Assembly: GCA_013396995.1 (NCBI GenBank)
Contig: VWZP01001424.1
Coordinates: forward strand, 842,726 to 906,725
Origin: Dicaeum eximium
Taxonomy: Eukaryota > Chordata > Aves > Passeriformes > Dicaeidae
DNA: 64,000 nt
Direction of reading: 5' to 3'
Position 1 is the stretch's first letter. Each line of letters starts with the position of its first letter. Below the pieces are notes generated by a model. The model did no database searches. It was not told the origin of the DNA and saw only the letters and a program-made list of their open reading frames with translations. Both the position numbers and the translations under genes were made by a program. Shown one piece after another: positions 58,290-64,000 of this stretch.

Positions 58290-61200
58290 GTTTTTTCTTT
58301 TTTAGATGAACCATAGATGTGAGATCTTTTTACATACATGGATATTCATTAGTAATTACTGTAGTCAGGTCCACACTCATTGGATCAGATTTCAACTACT
58401 TTTTATTAGTTAATACAATGGTTAATTTCTAGACCAAATATGAAGCATTTAGGTAAAATTTTATTCCATTTCTCATAGCATGTCATATTTCTCAGAATAT
58501 AAAACTAACACTAATAAAATTCCCATAAATTATGACTTAACACACATAATTTACCTACATGTTATTTAATCTTTTAAAGTCATCTGCTTGTTAGCAGATT
58601 TCAATGTTGAAGTACTTGACAGCAGGGGAAGAATGAGGATATTCTTATCTGTCTTTTTTCTTTTTTCATTTTTGTCTATTTTTAAAACAAAAAGAAAATT
58701 TTGTTGCTAAAATTCCCTGAAGCTTCAATATTGGTCCCTCTGTGTAACCAACAGAGTGAGAGTTTTCTGGGTTTTAATTTGATCCCTACTTGCATAGTTG
58801 TTCCAGTGGTAGATGAACTATCAATCCATTAAGAAAAAAAATATTATTTATGTTAAAATTCTGTTCTCTATGTCATTGAGATATTCATTTCAGTATGAAA
58901 GCAGCAGGATATTAACCTTCAGAGTTTTTAAGTGTTAAGAGGATTCTTGAACTTGTAGTCACTGGGTTCACAATGTCATAACAAGGGAAAAAACTGTTTC
59001 CATGTTAGCATCACATTGTTCAGAGTATTAATGCATTTCACATAAAGCATTAACTGGATTAAAATGAAAATTATAGAGGAATAAACCCTACAAAATAAAC
59101 ATAGGAAATCTGCTGGAGAAGTCAAAGTCTTCCTCTCCCACTGAAGTGGAATAACATAGGCATTAGATCATGTCTTTTATCTTTTTTTTTTTTTTTTTTT
59201 AATCTCTAGATTTTGCTGTACAGAAATTTAGTTTCAGGAGAAAGCATGTAGGCCTTCCAGTTAGGTACTTTTTTCCCCCAAAACTCACTAGTGTGGCTAT
59301 TTTATTTGACTTTTTTTTTTTCAAGATGAGGAACAAATTGAATCACCTTATTTTATTTTCCATTCATCATATTTCTCAAGTAGATTTTTAGCCACATTAT
59401 GTCAGTAAAATTCTGCCCTCTTACCTTTATCTGTAGTTGTGTTGTAAGAGTGTACTCCATATATCACTGTAAGAACCTACAAAGGTCTTGTCAAAAGAAA
59501 GTTCAGGTTCTGGATATCAGCTACAGGGGGCTTCCACTTAGCCTACTATCTTCCTTGAGTAAAAGTGTCCAAAGAGATCCTTAGAAATAAAAAAAAATAA
59601 AAAAAAAAAGATAAAAAATGTTTTGGTTACCTTTTCTTTATATTAAATCAGAACATTTTCCCTTTTCACTATAGTAGATTATACAAGGATAAAAGAGTGC
59701 ATGCTGAAATGCTTTATAACTGCTAAGGATTCAGCCATAAAATGTCTATTTTGAAATATTAATTTTTCCATACAAAGAAAATACAATGAAACGAAAATAA
59801 AAGGCAAGTACAAAAATAAGCAAGTACACTGAATAGTTTAAGATCCAGAAACAAAGCATATAACAAACGCTGGAGAAAAATCTTCTTTTCTCAAAAAATG
59901 TAGTAACACTTTTGAATATTTAATGTTCTGTTAGTTCCTTTCTACCTGCATAAGAGCTATTAGCATTAATGCAAATTGCAGTTTCTGAAGCCTCAGATGT
60001 TGCATTCAAAGCTCATTTGCTGATGTCATTAACACATGGCTTTTTGGAAAAGTGATTTACTTTCTTTTCTAAAATACTACTCACAAGGATGCTTTGACAT
60101 AATTAAGTCAATAACATTACTTAGAATTACCTCCACATAAAGGTAATTATTTCATTGTCAAATATTATGGTGATAAATGTAGACTAATGATGTAATTTGC
60201 TTCAATTAAAGTTGTTTCATGAAAATTGTGTTACTGCATATAAACCTTAAAGGTTTATGATTTCTCAAAGGCAGAACTGAAGGGAAATAAGCCCATGGTT
60301 TGGTAAGAAAATGGTTATCTATGCACTCCTCCCATTTTGGGAAACTCAGGATGAGTATTTAAAAATTAAAAACACTGCCCTCCTTGCGGTTCCAAATGTT
60401 TTCCCACATCTCCCTTTGCTGCACAAAATTAGGCAGAAAGCAAGCTGCAAGCTCTTGTTCTGTTTCACATACTGAAATAAATAGTGCACTTTAATTACAG
60501 GGGTATAACCCACTCTGGTGGACCCAATGCCATGCCTAGGCCCTTTGCACAATGAAGATATTATACCTGAAATTTAATAGCAAAAGTGACAAGCTTTTGG
60601 CAAGTCTCATGTGGGATTACAAGATGCCACGTGTAATGCTCTCTGAAATAAGCATTACTGTCTTTCTGCTAGATGTGCTTAAAAATCCTAAACTGACAAG
60701 TCCTAGGGCTGATCCAGACTTCAGCAGTTCACCCTGTGTGTAGCTCCTAATTAAGACACTGTGGCATTAAAATTGTTCTTCTATCTTGGAGTGTATTTCA
60801 TGTATGCTTGGACTTATTTTATACCATCCCCTGTCCCTGGTAGTCCCTAGCTCCAGAACAGCCCTGGCAGAAGCAGAATGAGCCTCTCTCAGTTATCTGG
60901 GGCAGACTTGGCCAGCTGAAGGTGGCTGTGGATGGCTAGAGATGGTTCCCCCAGTTCTCATGTGACTGTTGTCCCCCAAGATGGAGCTGCTGCTTACTCA
61001 GGGACAGCAGCCTGAGAGACTGTAGGGTGAGGAGGACAATAACTCTTTGTGTCATGGGACTGGTGGGGAAGCTTCCACTACTCCTACTGGGACCCCAGGG
61101 GCAGCCAGGAGTTGGTGGGGTGAGTGGGTGAGAGATGCAGCCATGAAGGAGGTCAGCACCAGTCAGGGACACAACACCTGAGAAGAAAAGCTTGTGCTAG

Positions 61201-62102
61201 TGATGGATTCTGTCTGGAAGCAAGAAGGGTAGAAGAATCAATGAAGATGATGAGGGGATAAAAATATTGCATGAGGACTCATACAGTGATGTCAAAACAC
61301 ACTATTTTCTTTATAACTCTTAGAATATGATTTTATTGTTTATGAGATTTCCTGAGGTTGTGGCTGAGGCTCAGATATAAATACAAGCAAAATTGTTCAG
61401 AGATACTTGCAGAGCCAAAAATCAAAAGAGAGCAGTCAGAGACTTTCCCAGGTACTACTCACAGACTATTTCAGGTAAGGCAACAGTATAACTATGTCCA
61501 GACCCTCATTACAAAAATAAGTGGATAGAAGAGTTCTTTCAAGAATTACATGTGCTTGCTATTTGCCTTCTGAAATGCAGCTGTCAGAGAAGAAATTGGA
61601 AAGACTCTGAAGTTTCTGCTGCTTATCTGTTACCTGATATCTCCTGCTGAGGAATTAGACCATGTTTCAGTTAAACTACAAGAAAAAGCCAAAATGCCAG
61701 ACACTCCAACTAAAGAATTGTAAAACCTCAAATTTCTATTTCACATATTGCCATAATTCCTAGTTTGGAAGACCTTGTTGTTAAAGCTTAGAATTTAGGA
61801 AAGTAGAATTTGAAGAATGAGAGAAAAGTTTCCAGATTTGAGTCCACATTGCTTTTTTGATTTGCCTTAATTCCCCTTTTTACTTCCCAAACAGTTTTTG
61901 CTTTAAACCATCTAGTCAGCCTATCATACCTAATTTGGAATGATGGCCTGTCATTAAAAATTCCTTTGATAGATATAAATTATTTATTAGCCCCCACCCC
62001 CTTTGGTTGTTTTTATTTTTTTCCCAAATAGTAACTGTTGCACAAGATCTTTCCATTCCCAGAAACACTGGCAGTCCTATCCAGGGCTAATCAGAAGTGG
62101 GA
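58290..62102. other. Unique DNA with one GC-richer block
   Basis: Mostly AT-rich with no recognised family. The block 60840-61190 is clearly richer in G and C but almost without CpG, and on the minus strand it is followed by a TATAAAA box at 60817-60823; its origin is unknown. A TATAAATA at 61376-61383 on the plus strand is followed 91 bases later by a consensus CAG/GTAAGG donor. Confidence 0.4.
59182..59200. repeat. Poly-T tract, 19 bases
   Basis: An uninterrupted T19 run. Low complexity. Confidence 0.9.
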
Positions 62103-62510
62103 AGCAGAAGAAAGGCTGAGAAAGTTGAGGGTATTTAATCTGGAGAAGGGTCCAGGGACGCCTCATTGATTTCTTTCAATACTGGAAGAGAATTTCCGAG
62201 AAAAACTGAGAAAGGATTTTTTTACTAAGGTCAATATTGACAGGACAAGGGAATTTAAACTAAAAGAAGTTAGATTTTGATAGGTTACATTGAAGAGTTC
62301 TTTTACAGGAAGAGTGTGGTGAGAGAGTGGAACAGAATGCCTGGAGAAGCTGTGGATGCCCCATCACTGGAGCTGTTCAAGGTAAGATGGGATGGGGCTT
62401 TGAGCAACCTGATTGAGTAGAACATGTCATTGCCCAAGGCAGAGAGGGTTGGACTAGATGATCTTTAAAGGTCCCTTCCTACACAAGCCATGATTCTATG
62501 ATTCTACGAT
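62103..62510 (+). mobile_element. CR1 3' region, sense, with intact tail
   Basis: Sense order: AAAGGCTGAGAAAGTTGAGG, TTTAATCTGGAGAAGG, AATTTAAACTAAAAGAAGTT, then GGTTGGACTAGATGATCTTT and AAAGGTCCCTTCC. It ends with the perfect octamer-type tail CATGATTCTATGATTCTACG. The tail is the best preserved in the window. It is 5'-truncated. Confidence 0.95.
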
Positions 62511-62704
62511 ATGACTGATCAAGCTTGTGTGTTTATAACAGTGCTATTCTGTAAAAGTGGAGACAAGGAAGACTGACAAACATGCAAAAATGTTTTAAGA
62601 AAAGATGAATTAAAGATGTTAACTGAATTTGAACTGGAAAACAGGAATAGAAAACCAAACAAAGAAGAGATGTATTTCTGTTTTGTGTTACATTTAAAGC
62701 ATCA

Positions 62705-63150
62705 AAGATAGTGACAAACTGGAGATAGTACAGTGAAGAGCCACTAAAGAGCATAGGGGTGGCTGAACAGCTTGAGGAAGAGATATTTAAAGGGTGATTT
62801 AATAGTAGTCTTGTACTGCTTAGAGAGTACAGAAAAGAGTGTTGGGACTGCACAGTGAAAGAACAAGGGACAGAGACCAAAAGGTATACAAAGGTAAATT
62901 CTTATAAAATAAAAGGGTGGGGGCAACAAAGCAAAACACAATATGAAAGGTTGAGCAGTGGAATGGTTTGTCTGTAGATACTGTGGAATTTTCATCTTTG
63001 GAAGTGTTCAGCGTACAGCTAGATAAGACTTTGAATAATCTGATCTAATCTTAAGGTTAGCTGGGTTTTGAGCAGGAGGTTCAAAGAGAGGACTGTTTTC
63101 AGTAGATCCCTTCAGAAAGGTTTCTTTTCTGTGATTTTATAATTCAATAT
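62705..63150 (+). mobile_element. CR1 3' region, sense, older copy
   Basis: Follows the preceding CR1 by about 200 bases in the same orientation. Recognisable parts are CTGAACAGCTTGAGGAAGAG, GAACAAGGGACAGAGACC, GAGCAGTGGAATGGTTTGTC, TTTTGAGCAGGAGGTTC and a decayed tail CTGTGATTTTATAATTC. It is more diverged than its neighbour, so the two are separate insertions rather than a duplication. Confidence 0.85.
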
Positions 63151-64000
63151 TTTTTCTGTAGGTGTAACTTAAATTATAGATAAGGGCAGCAAAAAATATC
63201 AGTGGGGGAAAAAATTCTGTGGGCAGCAGAAGTAAGGTCAATAATAATAAATTTCTTACTACTTGTTCAGAGGAAATGAAGTAGTAATGTTAGTAGAGAT
63301 ACTAGGTAAGAAGGAATAAAAAAAGGCATTAAAATTATGGTTATCTTGATTAAAAAAAATATATTTTTATTTAACTGGATGAATAGTAAACACTCTGAAA
63401 GATTAAAAAAAAAAAAAAAAAGAAAAAAAACCATGCAAACAAAACCAAAGTCAACAGACCACTGACCAAAAGGCCATTAAAAGAATGTATCAATGGAAAA
63501 TATTGATAACAATGCCTGATATAGGATTTGGGAAACATGTTGTCTATTGAAAAGCAGCTGTAATTCAGTCTATGTAATTGGCCCAGAGTAAGAACTGACT
63601 TGATCATGGTCCAAAGTAAGTTCATAAAGAATGGATAATTTAGTCTTTCTGTAATACAAGAATAAAAGTTGTCATAAGAAAGGGATTCACTATTTCCTGA
63701 TCTATTTTGCAAAAGAATCAGGAGATGGGGCTGCTACTGCTTAATTTGAAGACAAATGTTGTCCTCAAATTATGCTTTACTTTGTCCATACATGTGATGT
63801 AAATTTGACATTGACAATACAAAATAGTTTCTATTTTGTGATAGTGGTGCATATCTGAGTGAAAAAAAAAACAACAGAAAACTGCTGCTAGAGATGGAAG
63901 TTTGAGATGGAAATCGGATGGATAAATGGATATTCAACCTATACAGTGAAAGTTTAAAGTAGGGGATCCTTGGATTCCCCTTTTAAAGTTCCCCTTCGTT
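63151..64000. other. Unique AT-rich DNA to window end
   Basis: Nothing recognised apart from A-rich tracts. Confidence 0.5.
63405..63430. repeat. Poly-A tract
   Basis: A17 followed by G and A8. Confidence 0.9.

Noticed and set aside
58100..58339. Frames encoding WLVGWLVG or QPTNQPTN repeats
   Set aside because: Translation of the GGTT microsatellite, not protein coding.
1..64000. tRNA, rRNA, CRISPR or bacterial operon signals
   Set aside because: No cloverleaf with A and B boxes, rRNA-like sequence, spaced direct-repeat array or ribosome-binding-site-led gene string was seen on either strand.

Overview
The window looks like avian, AT-rich, intergenic or intronic DNA. I found no complete gene, no rRNA or tRNA, no CRISPR array and no prokaryotic signal. 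The assignment to birds rests on the repeats. At least a dozen CR1 (chicken repeat 1) LINE fragments are present, several with the typical 3' tail of short ATTCTRTGATT-like repeats. There are also several families of solo endogenous-retrovirus LTRs of kinds familiar from bird genomes. The LTR mix suits a neoavian or passerine bird, but I cannot prove the species from sequence alone. Open reading frames are short everywhere, and the longest ones lie in decayed LINEs.

Layout. 0.2-2.0 kb: an ancient antisense CR1 that still shows reverse-transcriptase frame. 2-9 kb: unique AT-rich DNA. 9.0-9.2 kb: CR1. 10.27-11.21 kb: an ERVL-type solo LTR with a perfect 5-bp target duplication, itself interrupted by an ERVK-type solo LTR with a 6-bp duplication. 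11.2-22.3 kb: mostly unique, with one short CR1 and several A/T tracts. 22.3-26.9 kb: three antisense CR1 fragments and an ERVL-type LTR. 26.9-34.6 kb: unique DNA holding the best candidate exon (minus strand, 29225-29333). 34.6-40.9 kb: LTR fragments and a CR1 split by an LTR. 44.3-45.6 kb: an old sense CR1. 47-54.7 kb: the densest repeat cluster, with two CR1s, a CR1 3' fragment and three LTRs, one carrying a 34-bp minisatellite. 57.2-58.3 kb: an LTR-like block, a pyrimidine tract and a GGTT microsatellite. 62.1-63.2 kb: two sense CR1s.

Function. Nothing here forms a pathway. The sequence reads as a long intron or gene desert shaped by successive retroelement insertions, whose nesting gives a relative order of events. 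Three or four short stretches have strong splice-site context and open frames and could be exons of an unidentified host gene. Without homology search these remain candidates. No restored viral protein is given.
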